This document shows positions 6,182 through 14,377 of a stretch of DNA of 33,503 bases, in pieces. Made by a program: the position numbers and the translations under genes. The stretch's first letter is position 1. Every line of letters begins with the position of its first letter. Source of the DNA: MVYY01 sp035369865 (lineage in GTDB: Bacteria > Bacteroidota > Bacteroidia > Bacteroidales > Paludibacteraceae); contig DAOOVG010000014.1 of assembly GCA_035369865.1 (NCBI GenBank), positions 1 to 33,503 on the forward strand. The letters are read 5' to 3'. Below the pieces are notes generated by a model. That model was given only the letters and a program-made list of their open reading frames with translations, had not been told where the DNA came from and did no database searches.

Positions 6182-8773
6182 TTATTTATTTCTGAAAACT
6201 ATTGTATCATCAACAGCATCTATTATTACTGTCTGATTACTTTGAATTGTACCTGCAATGATTTGTTTCGACAAATCATTAAGAATCAGCTTTTGAATGA
6301 CTCGCTTAACAGGACGTGCTCCAAACTGTGGATCGTAACCTAAATCAGCAATCAATTTAATTGCCTTGTCTGTGGCTTCTAATTGAATACCATTTTGTTT
6401 GAGCATTTCCTGAATATTCTTCAACTGTAATCGTACGATTTCTTCAATTTGAGGCCGATTCAGCGGTTTAAACATGATGATTTCATCAATCCGGTTCAAA
6501 AATTCAGGACGAATGGTTTGTTTTAATAATTCAAATACTTCATTTCTTGTTTTTTCAATAATTTCATCATGATTATATTCATTTAATTTCTCAAAATTTT
6601 CTCGAATTAAAGAAGATCCAATGTTAGAAGTCATGATGATAATGGTATTTTTAAAATTCACTATTCGTCCTTTGTTGTCCGTCAGTCTTCCATCATCAAG
6701 CACTTGTAACAAAATATTGAATACATCAGGATGAGCTTTTTCAATTTCATCAAAAAGTACCACGGAATAAGGTTTACGACGAATTGCTTCTGTCAATTGT
6801 CCCCCTTCTTCGTAACCCACATAGCCAGGAGGCGAACCTATTAATCGTGTAACAGAGAATTTTTCCTGATATTCACTCATGTCAATTCGCGTCATCATGT
6901 TTTCATCGTTGAACAAATATTCAGCCAAAGCTTTTGCCAATTCGGTTTTTCCAACACCAGTCGTACCGAGAAAAATAAATGAACCAATGGGCCTTTTTGG
7001 ATCTTGTAAACCTGCTCTACTGCGACGGATGGCATCTGCTACTGCCTGAATGGCATCATCTTGACCTACAACTCGTTTATGGAGTTCTTCTTCCAAATGT
7101 AATAACTTTTCTTTTTCGCTTTGAAGCATTCTTGTAACAGGTATGCCCGTCCATTTGCTCACAATTTCAGCAATATCTTCACTGTCAACCTCCTCTTTTA
7201 TCATTGGGTTCGAGCCTTGTATCTTTGCCAGTTCCTCTTGGTACTTAGCTATTGCATCTTCCAGAGCTTTGATTTTTCCGTAACGGATTTCAGCTACTTT
7301 GCCATAATCACCTTCTCTTTCAGCACGTTCTGCCTGAAATTTCAGATCTTCTATCTCGATTTTGGCTTGTTGAATTTTATCAATCAAAGCTTTCTCGCTT
7401 GACCATTTTGCTCGTAAAGCTTGACTTTTTTCTTTCAAATTAGCAATTTCCTGATTCAATTGTTCTAATTTCTTTTCATCATTTTCCCTTTTAATAGCCT
7501 CTCGTTCAATTTCCAGTTGTTTTATATTTCTTTCAATAACATCAATCTCTTCAGGAACAGAATCTATTTCCATTCTTAATTTTGCAGCAGCTTCATCAAT
7601 TAAGTCAATGGCTTTATCAGGCAAAAAACGATCAGTAATGTAACGATGTGAAAGTTCAACAGCAGCTATCAGAGCATCATCTTTTATTCGAACTTTATGG
7701 TGATTTTCATATCTTTCTTTCAAACCACGTAAAATAGAAATTGAACTTGCCACGTCAGGTTCGTCAACCATTACTATTTGGAAACGACGTTCTAACGCTC
7801 TGTCTTTTTCAAAATATTTTTGATATTCATCCAATGTAGTAGCACCAATAGCTCGCAGCTCTCCTCGCGCCAAAGCAGGTTTTAAAATATTGGCAGCATC
7901 CATTGCACCTTCACTTTTGCCTGCTCCAACCAACGTATGAATTTCATCAATAAACAAAATAACATCACCATTGGAATTTACTACTTCATTGATAACGGCT
8001 TTCAATCGTTCTTCAAATTCACCCTTATATTTAGCTCCAGCAATCAAGGCGCCCATATCCAGTGAAAATATTTGTTTTGTTTTCAGATTTTCAGGCACAT
8101 CACCTCTCACAATTCTTTGAGCCAAACCTTCAACAATAGCTGTTTTTCCTGTTCCAGGTTCGCCAATTAAAATTGGATTATTTTTGGTACGACGACTCAA
8201 AATCTGTAAAACTCGTCGAATCTCTTCATCCCTGCCAATAACAGGATCAAGTTTTCCAGCACGTGCCTGTTCGTTCAAATTAATAGCATATTTATTTAAT
8301 GCATTATAAGTTTCTTCTGCTGTTTCAGAAGTTACTTTCCTTCCTTTTCGCAAAGTGTTGATGGCTTCAGAAAGTGTTCTTTCATTCACTCCTGCATCAT
8401 TCAACATTCGCGTAACTGCATTTTTTTCAGTTACAAGTGCCAATAAAATAGATTCCAGAGACACAAACTGGTCGCCAGATTTGGAAGTAATATCTATTGC
8501 CTTTTGCAGTACTGCATTTGTTTCACGACTTAAATATGGTTCAGCACCTGACACTCTTGGATAAGCATCAATCATTTTATCTAAGGCTAAATTCAAGGCA
8601 TTTGTATTCACTCCTAATTTTCCAAATAAATATTGGACAACATCTTCTCCAGTTCGGAGAATTGCCTTTAACAAGTGTGGAGTTTCAATAGCTTGTTGAC
8701 CCTTGCTCTGTACCAATTCAATAGCATCTTGAATGGCTTCCTGAGATTTAATTGTAAAATTATCAAAATTCAT
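6182..8773 (-). CDS. clpB: ATP-dependent chaperone ClpB (protein disaggregase)
   Basis: ClpB is the hexameric AAA+ machine that works with DnaK to pull proteins out of aggregates after heat stress. The 863-residue protein has the complete layout. An N-terminal Clp_N repeat domain spans about 1-145. The first AAA domain has Walker A GEPGTGKT (204-211) and Walker B 'VILFIDEIH'. The middle coiled coil (about 400-525) is rich in Glu and Lys. The second AAA domain has Walker A GTTGVGKT (603-610) and Walker B 'VVLFDEIEKAH'. A C-terminal D2-small domain follows. The long middle domain separates it from ClpA and ClpC. No CIRCE-type operator is visible upstream. It is single-gene, divergent from pyruvate phosphate dikinase. 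Confidence 0.98.
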   Translation of the reverse strand: MNFDNFTIKSQEAIQDAIELVQSKGQQAIETPHLLKAILRTGEDVVQYLFGKLGVNTNALNLALDKMIDAYPRVSGAEPYLSRETNAVLQKAIDITSKSGDQFVSLESILLALVTEKNAVTRMLNDAGVNERTLSEAINTLRKGRKVTSETAEETYNALNKYAINLNEQARAGKLDPVIGRDEEIRRVLQILSRRTKNNPILIGEPGTGKTAIVEGLAQRIVRGDVPENLKTKQIFSLDMGALIAGAKYKGEFEERLKAVINEVVNSNGDVILFIDEIHTLVGAGKSEGAMDAANILKPALARGELRAIGATTLDEYQKYFEKDRALERRFQIVMVDEPDVASSISILRGLKERYENHHKVRIKDDALIAAVELSHRYITDRFLPDKAIDLIDEAAAKLRMEIDSVPEEIDVIERNIKQLEIEREAIKRENDEKKLEQLNQEIANLKEKSQALRAKWSSEKALIDKIQQAKIEIEDLKFQAERAEREGDYGKVAEIRYGKIKALEDAIAKYQEELAKIQGSNPMIKEEVDSEDIAEIVSKWTGIPVTRMLQSEKEKLLHLEEELHKRVVGQDDAIQAVADAIRRSRAGLQDPKRPIGSFIFLGTTGVGKTELAKALAEYLFNDENMMTRIDMSEYQEKFSVTRLIGSPPGYVGYEEGGQLTEAIRRKPYSVVLFDEIEKAHPDVFNILLQVLDDGRLTDNKGRIVNFKNTIIIMTSNIGSSLIRENFEKLNEYNHDEIIEKTRNEVFELLKQTIRPEFLNRIDEIIMFKPLNRPQIEEIVRLQLKNIQEMLKQNGIQLEATDKAIKLIADLGYDPQFGARPVKRVIQKLILNDLSKQIIAGTIQSNQTVIIDAVDDTIVFRNK

Positions 8774-9091
8774 AACTTTAATTTTTTATATTAAAATAAA
8801 ATCTTTTTAAATTGTCTTTTATTAATAAAAATTGAAAAATAAATTTAAAATTTTATTTCATTTTCTACAAATTATTTACCAATTAAATATTTCGGTAAGA
8901 ATGTCTTTTTTGTCGAAATAGTATAAAGAAACACTGACAATATTTCAGCAAAAATTATTCCCTTAATATAAAGTTGAAATTGTAACTTGGAGATGACAAT
9001 TTTTGCAATTCCTTTTTTTTCTGATAAAAAAAAATTATTTTTGTAGAATGAAAATAACAAAATTATAATTACTTATAAACAAGGTTCTAAT
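8774..9091. other. Divergent control region between clpB and ppdK
   Basis: This 318-bp, very AT-rich interval must hold both promoters. A plausible one for ppdK is at 9013-9043. For clpB I see only an imperfect box (TAATTTG on the minus strand near 8868-8874, one base short of TAnnTTTG). A 62-codon minus-strand open frame at 8872-9060 overlaps the promoter and has no family resemblance; I do not call it a gene. Confidence 0.5.
9013..9043 (+). promoter_or_regulatory. Candidate promoter of ppdK
   Basis: TATTTTTG at 9036-9043 matches the -7 consensus TAnnTTTG. TTTT at 9013-9016, 19 bp upstream, matches 3 of 4 bases of the -33 box. The predicted leader is about 40 nt. Confidence 0.45.
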
Positions 9092-11815
9092 ATGAGCGGT
9101 AAAAAAAGAGTTTATACCTTCGGCAACGGACAAGCAGAAGGGAGTGCACAAATGAAAAATTTATTAGGTGGAAAAGGAGCTAATTTAGCCGAAATGAATT
9201 TGCTGGGGATTCCTGTTCCACCGGGATTTACTATTACAACTGAAGTTTGTTCTGAATACTATCAATTAGGAAAAGAAAAAATTGTAGAAATTTTGAAACC
9301 AGAAGTGGAAAAAGCAATGGAATGGATTGAAAAGCTTATGAAATCCAAATTTGGAGATCCTGAAAATCCCTTGCTCGTTTCGGTACGGTCTGGGGCGCGT
9401 GCTTCCATGCCAGGAATGATGGATACAATTTTAAATTTAGGATTGAATGATGAAATTGTAGAAGGATTAAGTAAAAAGACAGGAAATCCACGTTTTGCAT
9501 GGGATTCCTATCGTCGTTTTATTCAAATGTATGGTGATGTGGTTTTGGGAATGAAACCACTTGATAAAAATGACGTCGATCCATTTGAAAAAATAATTGA
9601 AGATTTAAAAAAAGAAAGAGGAATAAAATTAGATACTGAACTTACTGTTGATGATTTGAAAGAGCTGGTAGCAAGATTTAAAAAAGCTGTTCGCGAACGG
9701 ACAGGAAAAGAATTTCCAGAATCGGTTTATGACCAGTTATGGGGCGCTATTTGTGCTGTATTCGATTCCTGGATGAATGAACGAGCTATTTTATATCGGA
9801 AAATGGAAGGTATCCCTGACGATTGGGGTACTGCTGTTACTGTTCAGGCAATGGTTTTTGGTAATATGGGTGATACTTCTGCTACAGGCGTTGCTTTTAC
9901 ACGAAATGCTGCTACAGGTGAAAATGTTTTCAATGGCGAATATTTAGTTAATGCACAAGGCGAAGATGTAGTAGCTGGTATTCGTACTCCACTTCAAATT
10001 ACAAAAGCAGGTTCACAACAATGGGCAAAACTTGCTGGTATTTCAGAAGAAGAAAGAAAAACAAAATACCCTTCTATGGAAGAAGCTTTGCCGGATATTT
10101 ATAAAGAACTGAATGAAATTCAACAAAAGCTTGAAAATCATTATAAAGATATGCAAGATATTGAGTTTACTGTTCAAGAAGGTAAACTTTGGCTTTTGCA
10201 AACAAGAAGCGGTAAAAGAACAGGAACGGCTATGGTTAAAATTGCCATTGACATGCTTCACGAGGGCATTATAGATGAAAAAACGGCTTTGTTAAGAATT
10301 GATCCTTTAAAATTAGATGAATTATTACATCCGATTTTTGATAAAGAATCATTAAAAAATATTAAAGTTATAGCTAAAGGTTTGCCAGCTTCACCGGGAG
10401 CTGCGAGTGGAAAAATTGTTTTCAATGCTGACGATGCTGCTGAATGGGCAAAACAAGGCGAAAAGGTCATCATGGTACGTATTGAAACTTCACCTGAAGA
10501 TTTGGCAGGTATGGCAGCAGCTCAGGGAATATTAACTGCACGAGGAGGAATGACTTCTCATGCTGCTGTTGTGGCACGAGGAATGGGAAAATGCTGTGTG
10601 TCAGGAGCTGGTGCATTGAAAATTGATTATGCCAACAAAACTATTCAAATCAATGATTTAGTTTTAAAAGAAGGCGACTATATTTCTCTCAATGGATCAA
10701 CAGGAGAAGTTTATCTCGGGAAAGTTCCTACCAAAGAACCTGAGTTAGATCCCTACTTCATTGAATTATTGACATTAGCTGACAAATACGCTGATCTGAG
10801 AGTTAGAACCAATGCAGACACTCCGCGTGATGCTTCTGTAGCAAGAAAATTTGGTGCTACGGGTATTGGTTTATGCAGAACTGAACACATGTTTTTTGAA
10901 GGAAATAAGATTAAAGCTATGCGAGAAATGATTTTGGCAGAAGATACTGAAGGTAGAAAAAAAGCTTTAGCAAAACTTCTTCCTTATCAAAGAGCTGATT
11001 TTGAAGGAATTTTTGAAGTTATGGATGGTTTACCTGTTACCATTCGTCTTTTGGACCCACCCTTACATGAATTTGTTCCGCACGATGAAAAAGGGCAGCA
11101 AGAAATGGCTGAAGCAATGGGGGTTCCTTTAAAGAAAATACAAGATCGCATAGAATCATTGCGTGAGCAAAATCCAATGTTAGGTCATCGTGGATGCAGG
11201 TTAGGAAATATTTTCCCAGAAATTACTGAAATGCAAACACGTGCTATTCTCGAAGCTGCCTTGAATCTGAAAGCAAAAGGAATTAAAATTATTCCAGAGA
11301 TTATGATTCCGTTAGTAAGCGTAAAAAAAGAGTTAGTTGAACAGGAAAGAATTATTCGTGAAACAGCAAATAAAATATTTGAAGAGAAAGGAGATACTAT
11401 TGAATATAAAGTAGGAACTATGATAGAAGTTCCCCGAGCAGCATTGACCGCTAACGAAATTGCTGAAAATGCTGACTTTTTCTCATTTGGTACCAATGAC
11501 CTTACTCAGATGACATTTGGCTTTTCACGAGATGATATTGGTTCTTTTTTACCAATTTATTTAGAGAAAAAAATAATTGAATCGGATCCTTTCCAGATAC
11601 TTGATCAAACAGGCGTAGGGCAATTAGTAAAAATGGGTGTTGAAAAAGGTCGGACTACAAAACCAAATTTGAAAATTGGTATTTGCGGTGAACATGGTGG
11701 CGAACCTTCTTCTATAGAATTCTGTCATCGTGTGGGAATGGATTATGTAAGTTGTTCTCCCTATAGAGTTCCTATTGCTCGGGTAGCTGCAGCTCAAGCC
11801 GCCATAAAAAACTAA
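9092..11815 (+). CDS. ppdK: Pyruvate, phosphate dikinase
   Basis: The enzyme interconverts ATP + phosphate + pyruvate and AMP + PPi + phosphoenolpyruvate. In Bacteroidetes it can serve PPi-linked glycolysis or PEP synthesis. The 907-residue protein shows all three domains: an N-terminal ATP-grasp region (about 1-370, with 'GGKGANLAEM' at 27-36 and 'VSVRSGARASMPGMMDT'), the swivelling phosphohistidine domain with 'GGMTSHAAVVARGMGK' (catalytic His490), and the C-terminal PEP/pyruvate TIM barrel with 'GLCRTEHMFF', 'FSFGTNDLTQMTFGFSRDD' and the catalytic Cys865 in 'GICGEHGGEP'. The length is typical of the bacterial enzyme. It is monocistronic, followed by a strong terminator. No regulatory-protein gene (PDRP) is nearby. 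Confidence 0.98.
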   Translation: MSGKKRVYTFGNGQAEGSAQMKNLLGGKGANLAEMNLLGIPVPPGFTITTEVCSEYYQLGKEKIVEILKPEVEKAMEWIEKLMKSKFGDPENPLLVSVRSGARASMPGMMDTILNLGLNDEIVEGLSKKTGNPRFAWDSYRRFIQMYGDVVLGMKPLDKNDVDPFEKIIEDLKKERGIKLDTELTVDDLKELVARFKKAVRERTGKEFPESVYDQLWGAICAVFDSWMNERAILYRKMEGIPDDWGTAVTVQAMVFGNMGDTSATGVAFTRNAATGENVFNGEYLVNAQGEDVVAGIRTPLQITKAGSQQWAKLAGISEEERKTKYPSMEEALPDIYKELNEIQQKLENHYKDMQDIEFTVQEGKLWLLQTRSGKRTGTAMVKIAIDMLHEGIIDEKTALLRIDPLKLDELLHPIFDKESLKNIKVIAKGLPASPGAASGKIVFNADDAAEWAKQGEKVIMVRIETSPEDLAGMAAAQGILTARGGMTSHAAVVARGMGKCCVSGAGALKIDYANKTIQINDLVLKEGDYISLNGSTGEVYLGKVPTKEPELDPYFIELLTLADKYADLRVRTNADTPRDASVARKFGATGIGLCRTEHMFFEGNKIKAMREMILAEDTEGRKKALAKLLPYQRADFEGIFEVMDGLPVTIRLLDPPLHEFVPHDEKGQQEMAEAMGVPLKKIQDRIESLREQNPMLGHRGCRLGNIFPEITEMQTRAILEAALNLKAKGIKIIPEIMIPLVSVKKELVEQERIIRETANKIFEEKGDTIEYKVGTMIEVPRAALTANEIAENADFFSFGTNDLTQMTFGFSRDDIGSFLPIYLEKKIIESDPFQILDQTGVGQLVKMGVEKGRTTKPNLKIGICGEHGGEPSSIEFCHRVGMDYVSCSPYRVPIARVAAAQAAIKN

Positions 11816-11823
11816 GAATCTAT

Positions 11824-11868
11824 ATTCACAAAAAGGGTAGTTCAATTGAGCTGCCCTTTTTTGTGAAT
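11824..11868 (+). terminator. Rho-independent terminator of ppdK
   Basis: A long stem between 11824-11840 and 11851-11868, with GGGTAG pairing to CTGCCC (one G-U) and extended by the A-tract/T-tract and ATTCAC/GTGAAT. Six T follow the GC core. It starts 8 nt past the stop codon. Confidence 0.88.
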
Positions 11869-12156
11869 TAAGAATTATCATTGATAAAAAAAATTTTAGC
11901 CAAACACGTTGTTACTCGGATAAATACTTCTTTAAAAGAGAAAATATCATCTTTTTGTCATGTACTAAAAACAAAACATTTGCAATGATTTTCAATATTT
12001 TATATGCTTTTCATTTAAGTCATAAAACTTGTTTCCAATGACAATTCTATGAGAAAATTAAAAAAGCTGTTGAATCCTTTTGTCCATCAAATAATTATTT
12101 ATAACTTTGCAAACACTTTTGAGAAAAATGTCAAATTTAAAACGTTAATAAACAGT
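11869..12156. other. Leader and spacer before rpsF
   Basis: 288 bp between the ppdK terminator and rpsF. It contains the rpsF promoter at 12079-12109 and a leader of about 40 nt. The open frame runs back to an ATG at 12049, but that part spans the promoter and does not resemble S6. I see no S6:S18-binding leader hairpin. Confidence 0.55.
12079..12109 (+). promoter_or_regulatory. Promoter of the rpsF-rpsR-rplI operon
   Basis: TTTG (12079-12082), 19 bp, TAACTTTG (12102-12109): a complete match to the Bacteroidetes promoter consensus. It predicts a transcript start near 12116 and a leader of about 40 nt before the ATG at 12157. Confidence 0.78.
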
Positions 12157-12507
12157 ATGTTAAATCATTATGAAACCGTTTTCATTTTAACTCCCGTTTT
12201 GTCTGATACTCAGATAAAGGAAACGGTAGAAAAATTTAAGTCCCTTTTGCTTGAAAATGGGGCCGTAATTACCAATGAGGAAAATTGGGGATTGCGAAAA
12301 TTAGCTTATCCCATCCAGAAAAAGACGACAGGTTTTTATTGCCTTTTGCAATTTGATGCAGAACCAAATGTAATAACAACATTGGAAACCAATTATCGTC
12401 GTGATGAACGTGTAATACGTTATCTTACTGTCCGTCTGGACAAATATGCTTATGAATATGCCGAGAAAAGGAAAAATGTTAAACTTAAAGAAGGAAAGGA
12501 GAATTAA
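12157..12507 (+). CDS. rpsF: 30S ribosomal protein bS6
   Basis: bS6 sits on the platform of the 30S subunit, paired with bS18. The 116-residue protein starts MLNHYETVFILTPVLS, the standard S6 N-terminus. It continues with 'NWGLRKLAYPIQKKTTGFYCLLQF' and 'ETNYRRDERVIRYLTVRLDK', both diagnostic. The open frame extends upstream to 12049, but I placed the start at 12157 because S6 homology begins there and because the promoter lies inside the upstream extension. No Shine-Dalgarno sequence precedes it, in contrast to the two following genes. The stop codon is 3 bp before the rpsR ATG. Confidence 0.95.
   Translation: MLNHYETVFILTPVLSDTQIKETVEKFKSLLLENGAVITNEENWGLRKLAYPIQKKTTGFYCLLQFDAEPNVITTLETNYRRDERVIRYLTVRLDKYAYEYAEKRKNVKLKEGKEN
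12497..12501 (+). promoter_or_regulatory. Shine-Dalgarno sequence of rpsR
   Basis: AGGAG, within the last codons of rpsF and 9 nt before the rpsR ATG. It is notable because most starts in this window lack such a motif. Confidence 0.65.
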
Positions 12508-12510
12508 AAA

Positions 12511-12780
12511 ATGGCAAACAACAACGAAGAAATAAGATACTTAAATCCTCCTACAGTTGATCTTAAAAAGAAAAAATATTGTCGCTTCAAAAAAAGTGGT
12601 ATTAAATATATCGATTATAAAGATCCCGAATTCTTGAAAAAATTTGTGAACGAGCAGGGAAAAATTCTTCCACGTCGTTTAACAGGTACCTCGTTAAAAT
12701 ATCAACGCAGAGTAGCTCAGGCTATAAAAAGAGCCCGTCATCTAGCTTTGCTTCCTTTTGTAACTGATTTATTGAAATAA
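12511..12780 (+). CDS. rpsR: 30S ribosomal protein bS18
   Basis: bS18 binds 16S rRNA together with bS6 at the mRNA exit platform. The 89-residue protein has the S18 signature 'YKDPEFLKKFVNEQGKILPR' and 'TGTSLKYQRRVAQAIKRARHLALLPF'. A single 'YCRFKKSG' stretch remains of the N-terminal Cys region, so this is not the four-Cys zinc form. It is second in the rpsF-rpsR-rplI operon. The order matches other Bacteroidetes; the priB found between rpsF and rpsR in E. coli is absent. An AGGAG motif 9 nt upstream is a genuine-looking ribosome binding site. Confidence 0.96.
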   Translation: MANNNEEIRYLNPPTVDLKKKKYCRFKKSGIKYIDYKDPEFLKKFVNEQGKILPRRLTGTSLKYQRRVAQAIKRARHLALLPFVTDLLK

Positions 12781-12785
12781 AAACT

Positions 12786-12790
12786 GGAGG
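12786..12790 (+). promoter_or_regulatory. Shine-Dalgarno sequence of rplI
   Basis: GGAGG, 9 nt before the rplI ATG, a near-ideal match to the anti-SD. The coding sequence then begins ATGGAGGTG, giving a second GGAGG just inside the gene. Confidence 0.7.
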
Positions 12791-12799
12791 ATAAAAATT

Positions 12800-13243
12800 A
12801 TGGAGGTGATATTGAAAGAAGATATCAGCAACCTTGGTTATAAAGGTGATATTGTGAAAGTAAAAGATGGTTATGCAAGGAATTACCTGATTCCAACCAA
12901 AAAAGCCGTGATTGCTACCGAAAGTGCAAAACGAATGTTAGAAGAAGATAAGAAACAGCGTGCACACAAATTGGAACGTATTAAAAACGAAGCACTTGAA
13001 TTGGCAGAAAAAGTAAAAGATATTACATTGGTAGTAGGTGCAAAAACCAGTTCTAAAGGAAAAATTTTCGGTTCGGTTGGACCTATTCAACTGGCAGAAG
13101 CCTTTGAAAAGGCTGGTTTTACTATCGACCGCAAGTTGATAGAATTAAGCGAACCTGTTAAGGAGGTTGGTTCCTATAAATTGACACTTCACTTGCATAG
13201 AGAAGTTACAATAGAAATTCCTTTTGAAGTGATTTCTGAATAA
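12800..13243 (+). CDS. rplI: 50S ribosomal protein bL9
   Basis: bL9 bridges from the base of the L1 stalk of the 50S subunit and affects frame maintenance. The 147-residue protein begins with the classic L9 N-terminal motif 'DISNLGYKGDIVKVKDGYARNYLIP' (8-32). A long charged connecting helix follows (about 42-75, 'AKRMLEEDKKQRAHKLERIK'), then the C-terminal domain with 'SSKGKIFGSVGPIQLAEAF'. The length is standard. It is last in the S6-S18-L9 operon, 19 bp after rpsR, preceded by GGAGG and followed by a strong terminator. Confidence 0.97.
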   Translation: MEVILKEDISNLGYKGDIVKVKDGYARNYLIPTKKAVIATESAKRMLEEDKKQRAHKLERIKNEALELAEKVKDITLVVGAKTSSKGKIFGSVGPIQLAEAFEKAGFTIDRKLIELSEPVKEVGSYKLTLHLHREVTIEIPFEVISE

Positions 13244-13270
13244 GTCTTATATTTTAATAATGAAATAATA

Positions 13271-13304
13271 AAAACCGGTAGCTTTTAAAGTTATCGGTTT
13301 TTTA
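13271..13304. terminator. Bidirectional terminator between rplI and the D-lactate dehydrogenase gene
   Basis: AAAACCGGTAGCTTT pairs with AAAGTTATCGGTTTT (two G-U pairs), with a small loop around 13284-13288. T-runs occur on both sides: TTTTTT for rplI on the plus strand and TTTTTATTATT on the minus strand for the convergent gene, whose stop is at 13312. Confidence 0.85.
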
Positions 13305-13311
13305 TTTGATT

Positions 13312-14310
13312 TCAAACACTGATTTCATTTTCCAATGGTTTCCCGTCTAAAAAATCCTGAATATTTTGCAAAGTAATGCGAGCAATTTCGTCTAAAGCTT
13401 CTCTGGTAAAAAATGCTTGATGAGAAGTAACAATTACATTATTGAAAGTAAGGAGCCGAGCCAGAATATCATCATCAATAACAATATTGGAATAATCTTC
13501 ATAAAAATAATCACTTTCTTCTTCATAAACGTCCAGACCAGCATAACCTATTTTTTTCTTTTTAAGTCCATCAATCAATGCTTTTGTATTGATAAGCTTT
13601 CCTCTTCCAGTATTAATAATCATTACGCCATCTTTCATCCTTTTAATGGAATCGTAATTGATCAGATACTCTGTTTCTTTTGTTAAAGGACAGTGCAACG
13701 AAATAATATCTGAATGTTTATAAAGATCATTCAAAGTAGTATATTTTATTCCCATACTTTGGGCAAAATTTTGATCGGGATAAGCATCATAAGCCAGAAT
13801 TTTCATTCCCATGCTTTTCAGAATCTGGATAACAATTTTTCCAATTTTTCCTGTCCCAATAATGCCAGCCGTTTTTCCATTCATTTCGAATCCCATCAAT
13901 CCTTCCAGGGCAAAATTTCCATCACGCGTTCTGGAATAAGCTTTATGAATTTTCCTGTTTAATGTCAACATCAAAGCAAGTGTATGTTCTGCAATAGAAT
14001 GGGGTGAATAAGCTGGAACATGAACCACTTTGATGCGTCCTTTTGCAGCTTTCAGATCAACATTGTTATAACCAGCACACCGGAGGGCTATTAATTTTAC
14101 ACCGTTTTCTACCAACATGTCTATTACTTCAGCATCAGCTTCAGCATTTACAAAAATGCACACTACATCGGCTCCTTTGGACAGAATGGCGTTATCTTTG
14201 TTTAAATGACTTTTATAATATTTTATTTCAAAGCCATATTGCTTATTTTTCTCGTTAAAAGTGGCGATGTCATAGGATTTTGCATCGAAAAAGGCAATTT
14301 TTGTTTTCAT
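13312..14310 (-). CDS. ldhA: D-2-hydroxyacid dehydrogenase, likely D-lactate dehydrogenase
   Basis: The enzyme reduces pyruvate to D-lactate with NADH, a fermentative NAD+-regenerating step. The 332-residue protein has the split catalytic domain and a central Rossmann domain with 'GIIGTGKIG' (149-157). The catalytic triad is visible: Arg236 in 'NTGRG', a Glu in 'DVYEEE' (about 264-265) and His297 in 'TSHQAF'. 'RCAGYNNVD' (77-85) and 'YSPHSIAEHTLALML' are typical of the D-LDH branch rather than phosphoglycerate or formate dehydrogenases. It lies 67 bp downstream of the 7TM-HD gene on the same strand and could be co-transcribed. Substrate specificity within the family is inferred. Confidence 0.9.
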   Translation of the reverse strand: MKTKIAFFDAKSYDIATFNEKNKQYGFEIKYYKSHLNKDNAILSKGADVVCIFVNAEADAEVIDMLVENGVKLIALRCAGYNNVDLKAAKGRIKVVHVPAYSPHSIAEHTLALMLTLNRKIHKAYSRTRDGNFALEGLMGFEMNGKTAGIIGTGKIGKIVIQILKSMGMKILAYDAYPDQNFAQSMGIKYTTLNDLYKHSDIISLHCPLTKETEYLINYDSIKRMKDGVMIINTGRGKLINTKALIDGLKKKKIGYAGLDVYEEESDYFYEDYSNIVIDDDILARLLTFNNVIVTSHQAFFTREALDEIARITLQNIQDFLDGKPLENEISV

Positions 14311-14377
14311 TATTTAACTTATTTATTTATTTATACATTTATACAAGTATCGTTTGTGGAAATGGTTGAGCAATAGC

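Noticed and set aside
8774..8900. Heat-shock operator (CIRCE) upstream of clpB
   Set aside because: I looked for TTAGCACTC-N9-GAGTGCTAA and saw no match on either strand.
8872..9060. 62-codon minus-strand open frame between clpB and ppdK
   Set aside because: It overlaps the ppdK promoter region, has no family resemblance and lies in very AT-rich control DNA.
12110..12156. S6:S18-binding autoregulatory hairpin in the rpsF leader
   Set aside because: The leader is short and AT-rich, with no stem and no CCG-type bulge like the known motif.
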